In this document: positions 25,847 through 34,155 of the stretch, piece after piece | How positions within the stretch are numbered: the first letter of the stretch is position 1 | How the letters are laid out: each line of letters begins with the position of its first letter | Source: Candidatus Formimonas warabiya | GTDB taxonomy: Bacteria; Bacillota; Dehalobacteriia; Dehalobacteriales; Dehalobacteriaceae | Length of the DNA: 64,000 nt | Direction of reading: 5' to 3' | Assembly (NCBI RefSeq): GCF_002777255.1 | Contig: NZ_CP017634.1 | Coordinates: 3,670,903 to 3,734,902, forward strand | Position numbers and translations under genes: made by a program | Notes under the pieces: generated by a model | Databases searched by the model: none | What the model was told of the DNA's origin: nothing | Seen by the model: the letters and a program-made list of their open reading frames with translations, nothing else

Positions 25847-26383
25847 ATGACCCACCCATGTGAGATCACCCTGGCGCAGCTGCTCAAAGCCCGGGATGAG
25901 CGGGCGGAAAAACAAAAAGAATTAATCAAAAAATTCGACTTGCCCGTGATATCGATGACGGTTAACATACCGGGGAAAAATAAAAAAACCTCTGCCAGCA
26001 CCCGTATTTTCAGAGAGGGCTGCCATGTACTGATCGAAAAGATGGAGGAAAATGAAAATCGTCTCCTCTATGTTGAAATACGTGAGCCGAATACCGGTTC
26101 TGAGGCTTATGTTGTCGTCAAGGCCGATGCACCTGCGTTAAAGGAATTGATGCTTCAGATTGAAAATGAGCATCCCTTAGGAAGATTATGGGATCTTGAT
26201 GTAATTGGGCCTAATGGGTCTGCCATTTCCCGTGAAGAGCTGGGATATCCCAAGCGCAAATGCCTGTTATGCGAGGAAGATGCCCATGTTTGCGCCAGAA
26301 GCAGGGCGCATCCTGTAGAGCTTCTCCTAGAAAAGATTCAAACCATTGCGGATGCATATTTTTCCGGAAGGATAGTAGAGTGA
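25847..26383 (+). CDS. citX: Citrate lyase holo-ACP synthase (apo-citrate lyase phosphoribosyl-dephospho-CoA transferase)
   Basis: CitX attaches the prosthetic group made by CitG to CitD. The 178-residue protein has the family core (REPNTGSEAYVVV, EHPLGRLWDLDV) and the Cys/Arg-rich C-terminal motif KRKCLLCEEDAHVCARSRAH. Its stop overlaps the probable GTG start of citG by four bases (GTGA), a sign of coupled translation. Confidence 0.94.
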   Translation: MTHPCEITLAQLLKARDERAEKQKELIKKFDLPVISMTVNIPGKNKKTSASTRIFREGCHVLIEKMEENENRLLYVEIREPNTGSEAYVVVKADAPALKELMLQIENEHPLGRLWDLDVIGPNGSAISREELGYPKRKCLLCEEDAHVCARSRAHPVELLLEKIQTIADAYFSGRIVE

Positions 26384-27261
26384 AATATATGGTTGCATAT
26401 TGCGAAGCTGTAGGACGATGTGCTGTTACCGCCCTGCTTTACGAAGTCTCGGCAACGCCCAAGCCCGGATTAGTGGATAGGCTCAATCAGGGCGCCCATA
26501 AAGACATGGATTTTTTCAGTTTTATGGCCAGTACCGCTGCCCTTTCTTCCTATTTCATAAAATGTGCTTTTCAGGGCACCATGTTTGACGGAGATGATCT
26601 TGGGAGGCTTTTCCAAAGCCTGCGGCCTTTGGGAAAAGAAGCGGAAGACGCCATGCTGCGGGCCACCGGAGGGGCCAACACCCACAAGGGATTGATATTT
26701 TCCATGGGAATTATTTGTGCTGCGGCAGGCAGGTGTCTGAAAGGGAAAAAAGACGCCTGTCTGGATGCGGAAGAAATATGTACCCTGGTTTCCTGTATGA
26801 CACGGGGCTTGTGTGCAAGGGAGCTTTATGCCCTGAAGAAGGCAGCAGGATTTACCCATGGGGAAAGGATCTATCAAAAATACGGGTTCAGGGGAATCCG
26901 GGGAGAAGTGGAAAACGGATTCCCCACCGTAAGGACCTATTCCCTGCCGGTGCTAAGACAATTGAAATCCAGGAAGGATTACCCCATAAATGATATCCTT
27001 GTTCAGACCCTTTTGCATTTGATGGCGGTAAATGAAGATACAAATGTTGCGGCAAGACACGACAAGGAAACGCTCAACTATGTGAAAAGATATGCATCCG
27101 AAGCACTTGATGCAGGGGGCATGTTTACTGCCGAAGGGATCGATCTCATTCATGCCATGGACCGTGATTTTATCATCAAAAATATCAGTCCGGGGGGAAC
27201 GGCGGATTTACTCGCAGTTACGATTATGTTTGATCTTCTGCAAGGTACCCGCCTAATTTGA
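26380..27261 (+). CDS. citG: Triphosphoribosyl-dephospho-CoA synthase
   Basis: CitG makes the precursor of the citrate lyase prosthetic group from ATP and dephospho-CoA. The 293-residue protein shows TPKPGLVDRLNQGAHKDMDF, GGANTHKGLIFSMG and the C-terminal SPGGTADLLAVTI motif of the family. I chose GTG 26380, 6 bases after AAGGAT and overlapping the citX stop; ATG 26389 is the alternative. The in-frame extension upstream is citX read out of frame. Confidence 0.94.
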   Translation: MKYMVAYCEAVGRCAVTALLYEVSATPKPGLVDRLNQGAHKDMDFFSFMASTAALSSYFIKCAFQGTMFDGDDLGRLFQSLRPLGKEAEDAMLRATGGANTHKGLIFSMGIICAAAGRCLKGKKDACLDAEEICTLVSCMTRGLCARELYALKKAAGFTHGERIYQKYGFRGIRGEVENGFPTVRTYSLPVLRQLKSRKDYPINDILVQTLLHLMAVNEDTNVAARHDKETLNYVKRYASEALDAGGMFTAEGIDLIHAMDRDFIIKNISPGGTADLLAVTIMFDLLQGTRLI

Positions 27262-27288
27262 AAATCAGTAAACGGGAGAGCATAAATC

Positions 27289-28539
27289 ATGAACGTTGCG
27301 CTAAGGGCCAGACTTGGCCGGACCTTTCCTGCCCTGACTCATAAAAATTTTCGTTATTTTTGGTTTGGTCAGTGCCTATCACTCATGGGCACCTGGATGC
27401 AAAGAACTGCCCAACAGTGGTTGGTCTATACGATCACGAAATCTGCATTTTTACTCGGGGTCTTAGGGGTTGCCCAGTTTGGACCCATGCTTATTTTTTC
27501 TCTTTTTGCCGGTGTTTTTGCCGACAGGTATCCCAAAAAATCGGTACTCCTATTTACGCAAGCAGCGCTGATGATCCAGGCCTTCATTTTGGCTGTCCTG
27601 GTTTTGTCCGGACATATTTATTATTGGCAAGTCCTGATTTTGGCTGCAATACTGGGTTTGGTCAGCACCCTGGATATGCCTACCCGACATTCTTTTATCA
27701 TTGAATTAGTGGGCAGAAAAGATTTGACCAATGCCTTAGCCCTCAATTCCAGCATCGTTAATTTAGCCCGGATTATCGGCCCGGCTTTAGCCGCTTTATT
27801 AATGGCAAATGTGGGTGCCGGATTCTGTTTTTTCTTAAACGGCATCAGCTTCATTCCGGTACTCATCGGTTTATATCTCATTCGTCCTCAGCAAATTACC
27901 ATAGTGAAAAGAACAGAGAACATGCTTAAGAGCATCGCGGACGGATTCAAATACATTATCCGGAAGCCGGTTTTATCCTGTGCTGTTCTTACCGTGTTGG
28001 ATGTAGGGACATTCGCCATGAACACCAACGTGCTCTTCCCGGTTTTTGCTGATCAGGTTCTCCACAAGGGTGTACATGGTTATGGTTTTCTCCTCTCGGC
28101 GATGGGTATTGGTTCACTTGTTGGTGCCTTGTTGGTTGCGACTCAAGTCCGTACCGACCCGAAACGGCGGACCATGTTTGCCAGTTCTTTGATCATCGCC
28201 GCCTTGCTGATCATGATATTCTTTATTCATTCTTATTTTTTAGCCGTAATCGTAATTGGGGGTATTGGTTTTTTTAATATTATTTTTATGAATACGGTAA
28301 ATTCTACTTTGCAGTTAAACTCCAATGACGAATATCGGGGCCGCACCATGAGTTTCTACTCTCTTTCTCTTGGTGGAACTACTCCTATCGGCAATTTGTT
28401 TGTCGGCGGTTTTACCCAGAAATTTGGGCCCTCTGTTGGCTTCTTAATGTGTGGTGCCGTAACGGGAATTTTCATACTGATGATCATTGGCCGGACTCGA
28501 TGGGCGGAGAGAAAACAATTAACGCAGCCCATGTCATAA
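27289..28539 (+). CDS. MFS transporter, EntS-like
   Basis: This 416-residue permease has about twelve hydrophobic segments and belongs to the EntS/MFS_3-like group. Markers are LMGTWMQRTAQQWLVY near the N-terminus, the cytosolic-loop motif AGVFADRYPKK and NALALNSSIVNLARIIGPALAALL. It lies 27 bases after citG on the same strand and may be co-transcribed, but this group usually exports hydrophobic compounds rather than carrying citrate. The cargo is unknown. A terminator follows immediately. Confidence 0.85.
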   Translation: MNVALRARLGRTFPALTHKNFRYFWFGQCLSLMGTWMQRTAQQWLVYTITKSAFLLGVLGVAQFGPMLIFSLFAGVFADRYPKKSVLLFTQAALMIQAFILAVLVLSGHIYYWQVLILAAILGLVSTLDMPTRHSFIIELVGRKDLTNALALNSSIVNLARIIGPALAALLMANVGAGFCFFLNGISFIPVLIGLYLIRPQQITIVKRTENMLKSIADGFKYIIRKPVLSCAVLTVLDVGTFAMNTNVLFPVFADQVLHKGVHGYGFLLSAMGIGSLVGALLVATQVRTDPKRRTMFASSLIIAALLIMIFFIHSYFLAVIVIGGIGFFNIIFMNTVNSTLQLNSNDEYRGRTMSFYSLSLGGTTPIGNLFVGGFTQKFGPSVGFLMCGAVTGIFILMIIGRTRWAERKQLTQPMS

Positions 28540-28541
28540 TG

Positions 28542-28561
28542 AAAAAAGCCCTTTCGGGCTT
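28542..28561 (-). terminator. Terminator between converging genes
   Basis: AAGCCC-TTTC-GGGCTT with an A run on the left gives a good U-tailed hairpin on the minus strand, just past the stop codon of the MA-family peptidase. It may also slow the plus-strand citrate operon transcript. Confidence 0.7.
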
Positions 28562-28583
28562 ATGAATGGGATCAAGGGATCCC

Positions 28584-29441
28584 TTATTTGATACTGTGCA
28601 GAAATTCCGCTTCAAAACCTTGCATGTTGATACCGATGCTATTCGTAAAGGCGCCGTCCATGCTGTTTCCTTTTCCTAAATCCGCTAAAATCTGTTTCAG
28701 GGCATCCTCGCCGTATCTTTCCACCAGAAAATCTACCATGGCCAGGGACTGTCGATAAGCGGCGCTTTGGTTCGGCAGCAGATCATACCCGGCATCCATT
28801 TTAGACAAGGGATAAATCTCCTCGGTCCCGGTCAAGGCCATTTCAAAACCGGTGATTTTTCGTTCCTCCCGCTGGGCGATCCCCTCCGTGAACCAGCGGG
28901 GGTAGTTTCCTCCGGCCAGGTAATCCACGATTAAATGGGTGTATTCATGGGCCATGGGTCCATCAGACTTAAATTTGGCCTCTATATCTCCCCCTTCAAT
29001 CCAATAATTCGGGGACAGAACCCGAATCACCCCTGCCCAGTAGACGCCCATGGCACTTTCATCAGCGGCCCAGCCAAAGCTTTTATTCATCGATACCGTA
29101 TCCGGATAGAGAATAATGGGAATCTTGCGCCTGGGATAATAATCCAGGGCATTGTTTACCGGCACATAGGCCTCCTCCGCATTATCTAAGACCATTTTGG
29201 CTACATTTTTATCCCCCGACTGAAAGCGGAGCACAAAATTCTGTCCTTCGATTTCTTCCCAGTGTCTGGTTTTCCATGTCATCGATATCCTGACATATTC
29301 CCGGAAAGCCTTGTAAACAAGTACTTTAGGCAGATTGGGATACCGGATGGAAAAAGCCACGAGCAGCACCAGGGATGCAATGATGGCGCCGATAATTAAT
29401 TTTGTCACATGCCTGGTGCGGCAAAAAAAGCTTCCCTTCAT
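28584..29441 (-). CDS. Peptidase MA-family (gluzincin) membrane-anchored metalloprotease
   Basis: This protein of about 285 residues has one N-terminal membrane helix (KLIIGAIIASLVLLVAFSI) and an extracellular gluzincin-type domain. HEYTH supplies the zinc HExxH motif and the downstream WFTEGIAQREE supplies the third ligand Glu. The family is the MA-like peptidases. ATG 29441 follows GGGGAGGGG; the in-frame start at 29507 has no such site. It is transcribed alone. Its substrate is unknown. Confidence 0.85.
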   Translation of the reverse strand: MKGSFFCRTRHVTKLIIGAIIASLVLLVAFSIRYPNLPKVLVYKAFREYVRISMTWKTRHWEEIEGQNFVLRFQSGDKNVAKMVLDNAEEAYVPVNNALDYYPRRKIPIILYPDTVSMNKSFGWAADESAMGVYWAGVIRVLSPNYWIEGGDIEAKFKSDGPMAHEYTHLIVDYLAGGNYPRWFTEGIAQREERKITGFEMALTGTEEIYPLSKMDAGYDLLPNQSAAYRQSLAMVDFLVERYGEDALKQILADLGKGNSMDGAFTNSIGINMQGFEAEFLHSIK

Positions 29442-29567
29442 GTCAACCCCTCCCCCCTGGTCGACACGGAAATATTCCGATGTCAAATTCATGCTGTCAT
29501 AAGCCAATTTTTTTGCTTCTTTATTATACTATACTTATTCAGCCACTTCATTGGTAATTCTAACAAG

Positions 29568-29589
29568 AAAAAGCCCTTGAGGGCTTTTC
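29568..29589. terminator. Terminator-like hairpin
   Basis: AAAAAGCCC-TTGA-GGGCTTTTC is a short GC stem with flanking A and T runs. It lies downstream of the ferredoxin terminator and could act as a back-up on the minus strand. Confidence 0.55.
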
Positions 29590-29647
29590 TGGGGTACGGG
29601 TAAACAGGGGTTTAGGGACTACCTCGGCAAGGGGCCCAGGAAGGTAC

Positions 29648-29676
29648 AAAAAAAAGAACCCTTAACAGGTTCTTTT
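29648..29676 (-). terminator. Terminator of the ferredoxin gene
   Basis: On the minus strand GAACC-TGTTAAG-GGTTC is followed by eight U. It overlaps the last bases of the ferredoxin stop codon. Confidence 0.8.
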
Positions 29677-29848
29677 AGCTAACTTCCTCAGGTGCCCCCA
29701 CCGGGCAAACCTCGGCACAGTTACCGCACTCAATGCATCCCTCTTCATCAATCACGTATTTATCTTCCCCTTCACTGATTACCTCAACGGGACACTCAGG
29801 GGCACATGCACCGCACGCGATACATTCATCACTAATTCGATACGCCAA
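29675..29848 (-). CDS. 2[4Fe-4S] ferredoxin (57 residues)
   Basis: This is a clostridial-type ferredoxin with two cluster motifs. CIACGACAPECP (residues 9-20) and CIECGNCAEVCP (38-49) are the two classical CxxCxxCxxxCP sites. It transfers single electrons at low potential. The start is TTG, about 8 bases after GGAGG. It is monocistronic or the last gene of the trxB group, with its own terminator. Confidence 0.93.
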   Translation of the reverse strand: MAYRISDECIACGACAPECPVEVISEGEDKYVIDEEGCIECGNCAEVCPVGAPEEVS

Positions 29849-29945
29849 TATGCTCGCCTCCTATTTGTTTAAAACCGCGGATATTCTCCCATGTCCCTTA
29901 TAGCTTTGGCAAAGTTGAAAACTTTTATTCCAAAAACTGAAACAT

Positions 29946-29983
29946 AAAACCCCAAAATAGCCCAGAGGCTTTTCCGGGGTTTT
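29946..29983 (-). terminator. Terminator downstream of the copper-chaperone-like gene
   Basis: AAAACCCC and GGGGTTTT bracket an inner AGCC...GGCT pairing, giving a U-tailed stem on the minus strand about 25 bases past the stop codon at 30008. Confidence 0.7.
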
Positions 29984-30007
29984 AGAAGAAAGATTTAAAG
30001 CCAAAGC

Positions 30008-30244
30008 TTAAGCGACCTCGTAACCGGCATCTACAATTGCCTTCTTAAGGGCATCAAGACCCACAACATGGGTATCAAAGTTTATGGTAACCGTACTGTC
30101 GTCGAGAGTAACTTCAGCGGAGCTTACTCCCGGAAGAGCTTTTACAGCTTTTTCCACCGCATTCTTACAATGCCCGCAGCTCATCCCTTCCACCCGGAGT
30201 ACGACCGTATCAATACCGCTCTGGCAGCCACATGCTTCACACAT
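30008..30244 (-). CDS. Heavy-metal-associated (CopZ-like) domain protein
   Basis: This 78-residue protein has one HMA domain with the metal motif GMSCGHC (MxCxxC). An extra Cys-rich N-terminus (MCEACGCQSG) could bind metal or an iron-sulfur cluster. Such proteins move Cu(I) or Zn to ATPases. ATG 30244 follows GGAGGAGGTG; the longer frame starting at 30325 has no ribosome site. It lies downstream of trxB. No copper ATPase is nearby, so metal identity is open. Confidence 0.88.
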   Translation of the reverse strand: MCEACGCQSGIDTVVLRVEGMSCGHCKNAVEKAVKALPGVSSAEVTLDDSTVTINFDTHVVGLDALKKAIVDAGYEVA

Positions 30245-30333
30245 CTTTTTCACCTCCTCCAATAAACTTTTGTATAATATCAAGCGACTGAACAGGTCAA
30301 ATGTTTCCTGTCGTGATGTGCTCAATAAGCCTG

Positions 30334-31248
30334 TTAACCAAGTTCAGCAATGTACCGTTCCGCGGCCATAGCTGCCTCTGCACCATCTCCCACTGCAGTA
30401 CTTACCTGGCGCAGGAATTTGTCCCGCACATCTCCTGCGGCAAATACCCCGGAGACAGATGTTTTTAACTGGTTGCCTGTTCGAATGTACCCATCCTCCG
30501 TTAATTCCACCGTTCCTGCCAAAAAGGACGTGTTCGGAATATGTCCTACAAAAACAAAGACACCGTCCGTGGCCTCAACCTTATTTTCCCCTGTTTTCAC
30601 ATTGCGCAGCCTTACCTTTTCCACCCCCTGGGTGCCTTCAATCGTTTCGATCACGGAATCCAACATAAAGTGTAATTTGTCGTTGCGCTGGGCCCGGTCC
30701 TGCAGGACCTTAGCCGCCCTCAGTTGATCCCGGCGGTGAATCAGCACTACTTCCCGGGCATATTTGGTCAAAAACATGGCTTCCTCCAGGGCCGAATCGC
30801 CTCCCCCGGCAACCACCACTTTTTTCTCGCGGAAAAATGCCCCGTCACAGGTGGCGCAATAAGAAACGCCCCGGCCCTGAAATTCTTTTTCCCCCGGTAC
30901 ATTGAGAAACTTGGGCCGGGATCCGGTGGCCAAAATAATGGCTTTGGCGGAAAAGCTTTTCCCGTCTGTCTCAACGGACTTTTCTGGACTGTAAAAATTT
31001 ACTTTTTTTACTTCTTCAGATTGATATTCCAGTCCAAAGCGTAAGGCCTGTTCCATAAAACTCATCATCAGTTCAGGCCCGCCTATGCCCTGGGGATATC
31101 CCGGATAATTCTCTATTTTTTCGGTCATTGCGGCCTGTCCTCCCGGCATCGCCCTTTCCAGCAATAAAATTTTCAGTCCTGCCCGGGCCCCATATAACCC
31201 CGCCGTCAAACCTGCCGGTCCCCCGCCAATCACAATCACGTCATGCAT
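30334..31248 (-). CDS. trxB: Thioredoxin-disulfide reductase
   Basis: This flavoprotein of about 304 residues reduces thioredoxin with NADPH. The FAD-binding GGGPAGLTAGLYGARAG, redox-active CATCDGAFF, NAD(P)-binding GGGDSALEEAMFL and C-terminal GVFAAGDVRDK are all present. ATG 31248 follows GGGAGAGG. It lies between a CoA-binding protein gene and the copper-chaperone-like gene on the same strand. Confidence 0.95.
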   Translation of the reverse strand: MHDVIVIGGGPAGLTAGLYGARAGLKILLLERAMPGGQAAMTEKIENYPGYPQGIGGPELMMSFMEQALRFGLEYQSEEVKKVNFYSPEKSVETDGKSFSAKAIILATGSRPKFLNVPGEKEFQGRGVSYCATCDGAFFREKKVVVAGGGDSALEEAMFLTKYAREVVLIHRRDQLRAAKVLQDRAQRNDKLHFMLDSVIETIEGTQGVEKVRLRNVKTGENKVEATDGVFVFVGHIPNTSFLAGTVELTEDGYIRTGNQLKTSVSGVFAAGDVRDKFLRQVSTAVGDGAEAAMAAERYIAELG

Positions 31249-31261
31249 ATTCAACCTCTCC

Positions 31262-31648
31262 CTATCCTATCTGGCCTTGATGCACTTTCATAATACAGGT
31301 ATCCATGACCACATCCAGACCTGCTTCGAGGGCCTTCTTTTTTGCCTCTTCATTCACAACCCCCTCTTGCATCCAGATCATTTTCGCCCGGCGCTTGATG
31401 GCCTCATCCACAACCGGGCCAACGGCCTCCGGCTTTCGAAAAATATTCACAATGTCCAGAGAAATTCCCGACGGTAAAGAGATGAGATCCGGATAACTTC
31501 TCTCCCCTAAAACCTCTCGTTCCCCGGGATTCACCGGTATAATATCATAACCCTTTTCTTTCAAATATTTCGCCACCCGGTAGCTGGCTTTAGAAGGATT
31601 TGCCGAGAGACCAACCACAGCAATGGTTTTGGCATTTTTCAGGTCCAC
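31262..31648 (-). CDS. CoA-binding domain protein (YccU-like)
   Basis: This 128-residue Rossmann-fold protein is of the CoA_binding_2 family: KTIAVVGLSANPSKASYRVAKYL, GYDIIPVNPGEREVLGERSY and IWMQEGVVNEEA. Biochemical role is not established for this family beyond CoA or nucleotide binding. The GTG at 31648 lies after AAAGGGGGGG; the longer in-frame start at 31723 has none. It precedes trxB by 13 bases and is probably co-transcribed. Confidence 0.88.
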   Translation of the reverse strand: MDLKNAKTIAVVGLSANPSKASYRVAKYLKEKGYDIIPVNPGEREVLGERSYPDLISLPSGISLDIVNIFRKPEAVGPVVDEAIKRRAKMIWMQEGVVNEEAKKKALEAGLDVVMDTCIMKVHQGQIG

Positions 31649-31758
31649 ACTTTCCCCCCCTTTGATAATACCCCATGGGAGTATATAATATATTATGTGA
31701 TATTTCAGGAAAAATTTCAACACTCCTTCTTTAGTTTAAATGAATTTAAGGGATTTAT

Positions 31759-31780
31759 GCAAAGCCTGAAGGGCTTTTGC
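31759..31780. terminator. Terminator-like hairpin
   Basis: GCAAAGCC-TGAAG-GGCTTTTGC forms a short stem downstream of the M23 peptidase gene. It lacks a strong U tail and may act with the hairpin at 31810-31839. Confidence 0.5.
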
Positions 31781-31809
31781 ACTTCCAAAATTTTTTCCTG
31801 AATAGTTTA

Positions 31810-31839
31810 AAAGCCGGAGGCATTTAAGCATCCGGCTTT
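31810..31839 (-). terminator. Terminator of the M23 peptidase gene
   Basis: AAAGCCGGA and TCCGGCTTT pair around a 12-base loop, 12 bases past the stop codon. On the minus strand UUUU follows the stem. Confidence 0.7.
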
Positions 31840-31850
31840 GATATTTTTTA

Positions 31851-33269
31851 TTAATCCAAATATTTTAGAGGATTAACCGCATTCCCGTTGATTCTAACTT
31901 CAAAATGCAAGTGGGAACCGTAAGCTCTGCCGGTTGCACCCACTCTGCCGATCAGGTCTCCCCGTGCCACTTTTTCTCCCGAGCTAACCTCATAGGCGGA
32001 CAGGTGAGCGTACCAGGTCTGTACGCCATCTCCGTGATCAATCTTGATCAGCTTACCATAATTCCCATCTCTGCCCACGTAAATGACTTTACCGTCTTCC
32101 GCAGCACGAACAGGGTCTCCAATGTCGCCGTCAATATCGGCCCCGGTATGGTATTCTCCGTGACGATACCCGAAGGGAGAAGTAATGGAGCCTCTGAGCG
32201 GCCACATCAATTGTCCGCTTCCGCCGCTGCCACGGGATGCCAATACTAATTTTGTTCCCTTGACGACCACTTTATTTACGGGCTTAGAAAGCACCGTAGC
32301 ATCTAAAAACTGCTTGTCTATTTGTTGCCCGTTAACTTGGACCAAAAGATACTTGAATTCCTTTGATCCGTCCTTACCGTCTTGTTTTACGGTTTCTTTC
32401 CCCCGAAGCACATTTTTATCGGAAATAACTTCTACTCCGAAAGGAACTGTTTTAACTTCCGTGTACTCTGCAACCGCCGTTACATGTAGCATCGGTTCCG
32501 CTTTTACCAGCTTAATTTCATCCCCGATTTGAATTTTATCCGGATTGATCTGAGGATTAGCGGCCTCAAGATCCTCCACTTTCATGCTGTTGTCCTTGGC
32601 GATAGACCAGAGCGACTCACCGGACTCTACAATGTGGGTAACCAGTTTTTCCGTACCAACTGTGAGAAGCTGAAAAGCCTGATCCTCTTTGATAATTTCT
32701 TTTACAGGCACATTCTTCTCTGCCACCTGAATCTTTTCTTTCAAGTCCAGTTTTTTCACGATCAGGTCCTTACCTTGAGGGGTAAAACTGTTTTTTACTT
32801 TTTGAATCAGCTTTTCGGCACTTTCTTTATCGGCAACAATCAATTTCTCCTGACCGTCAATCACGATTGCCGCTCCCGGAACCAGCATGCTTAACTGCTC
32901 CGATAAAATTTTGTCCGTATTCCCGGCAAACATGCGGTCTTTTTTCTCCACCTGAACTTTTTTGATTTCAATTTTGTCTGGCGTCGTCACAGGCTTTCCG
33001 ATTTCCTGGGACTTTTTCTTTAAAAAGTTCGCAATGGATTGCTCTGCTTGTGATTTGCTGTCGAATACTGCGGTTTGTTGGCCGTTAATAACAATCGCGT
33101 AGGCCGTGCTGGTTTTTTGTAACCAAATTCCCCCCAAAAGAACCAAGGTTATTAATCCTACTGCAAATAGTGCTCTTTTTTTTGTAATAAAAGATCTACT
33201 GCCTTTGCCCGATATTCTACGTTTCTGAGGTCGGTTTTGCTGTAGATCATCCTTGGTAAAAACGTACAT
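31851..33269 (-). CDS. Membrane-anchored M23 peptidoglycan endopeptidase with LysM and G5 domains
   Basis: This 472-residue cell-wall enzyme has a basic N-terminus, one membrane helix (LFAVGLITLVLLGGIWL, around 35-52) and a long lysine/glutamate-rich region. A LysM domain (around 205-250; HIVESGESLWSIAKDNSM) and a G5-like domain (around 255-335) follow. The C-terminal LytM/M23 domain has zinc ligands in GEYHTGADIDGD and HLHFEVRING. It cleaves peptide cross-links or assists other autolysins. ATG 33269 follows GGGGGAAGG. It is transcribed alone. Confidence 0.93.
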   Translation of the reverse strand: MYVFTKDDLQQNRPQKRRISGKGSRSFITKKRALFAVGLITLVLLGGIWLQKTSTAYAIVINGQQTAVFDSKSQAEQSIANFLKKKSQEIGKPVTTPDKIEIKKVQVEKKDRMFAGNTDKILSEQLSMLVPGAAIVIDGQEKLIVADKESAEKLIQKVKNSFTPQGKDLIVKKLDLKEKIQVAEKNVPVKEIIKEDQAFQLLTVGTEKLVTHIVESGESLWSIAKDNSMKVEDLEAANPQINPDKIQIGDEIKLVKAEPMLHVTAVAEYTEVKTVPFGVEVISDKNVLRGKETVKQDGKDGSKEFKYLLVQVNGQQIDKQFLDATVLSKPVNKVVVKGTKLVLASRGSGGSGQLMWPLRGSITSPFGYRHGEYHTGADIDGDIGDPVRAAEDGKVIYVGRDGNYGKLIKIDHGDGVQTWYAHLSAYEVSSGEKVARGDLIGRVGATGRAYGSHLHFEVRINGNAVNPLKYLD

Positions 33270-33447
33270 GCCTTCCCCCTTTCCGTAGCTTGACTGTCTT
33301 AGGAAGCCCGCCACAGGATTTTTGTTCCTGCCTCCCCTTTCTATCTATCTATGTAAAAACCACATTCAGTATACCATAATAAAGCGGTGCGGTAAACCAA
33401 AAATTTGTGCCTCTTCTGCCATATTTCCCATTATTCGTCATGATTCG

Positions 33448-34134
33448 TCAACTGCCCAGGTAAATAAAATAGAGTCCGATCAGTATTAAAATAGCGCCGC
33501 TAAAATAGTTGATGATGTTTGTGCCTTGAGAGATACTTCTTATTCCCTTCACCAATCCGGCACATGTTCCGACGATGAGCAGGAGGAATCCGTGACCTAG
33601 GCCGTAGGTAAACAAAAGCAGTCCCCCCAGCCCAATATTCGAGGTGGCGGTGGCCATGGCCAGAATAGCTACCAGCACCGGAGTCGCACAGGGAGAGGCA
33701 ACGATGCCAAAAAAAAGCCCTGCCACAAATGCCCCCAGTTCCCCGCCCAATTTGGGAGGAGCCATTTTTAATCCGGGAAATCTCACCTGCCAGACTCCCC
33801 ATAACTGGAGCCCCATAGAAATGCTCACCCCGCCGATAATCAAATACCAGATGGGGCCCACCTGGCCAAAAAGGTTCCCCACTGCTACCGCAACCATACC
33901 TAAAATAGCGAAGGTAACGGACATGCCCAAAACAAAACACACAGCCAGCAGAAAGGCCTTCAATCTGGAAGGCTGGCCGTACCCGCCGATAAAACCGATT
34001 AAAACAGGGATCATGGCGAGAACGCAGGGGCTGATGCTGGTGAGAATCCCTGCTAGATAGACGGCCAGAAAAGTACCCAAAGAAATTTCCTGCAGTAAAT
34101 GGGGTACCGTTTCACTTAGAAAAGCATCAACCAT
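33448..34134 (-). CDS. ccdA: Cytochrome c biogenesis protein CcdA (DsbD transmembrane domain)
   Basis: This 228-residue six-helix membrane protein moves reducing power from cytoplasmic thioredoxin across the membrane. The two redox Cys are in the TSISPCVLAMIPVL and GIVASPCATPVLVAILA segments, which are diagnostic. It starts 21 bases after the SCIFF maturase and probably shares its transcript. Its partners might be extracellular thiol proteins or cytochromes; none is encoded directly beside it. Confidence 0.93.
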   Translation of the reverse strand: MVDAFLSETVPHLLQEISLGTFLAVYLAGILTSISPCVLAMIPVLIGFIGGYGQPSRLKAFLLAVCFVLGMSVTFAILGMVAVAVGNLFGQVGPIWYLIIGGVSISMGLQLWGVWQVRFPGLKMAPPKLGGELGAFVAGLFFGIVASPCATPVLVAILAMATATSNIGLGGLLLFTYGLGHGFLLLIVGTCAGLVKGIRSISQGTNIINYFSGAILILIGLYFIYLGS

Positions 34135-34155
34135 GGAAAGGCCCTCCGTGAAAGG

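Noticed and set aside
26260-26379. N-terminal extension of CitG
   Set aside because: It is the citX 3' end read in another frame; the GTG at 26380 has a ribosome site and overlaps the citX stop.
33270-33447. Possible riboswitch (such as a c-di-AMP type) before the M23 peptidase
   Set aside because: The leader is short and I could not find the conserved core; only weak stems are visible.
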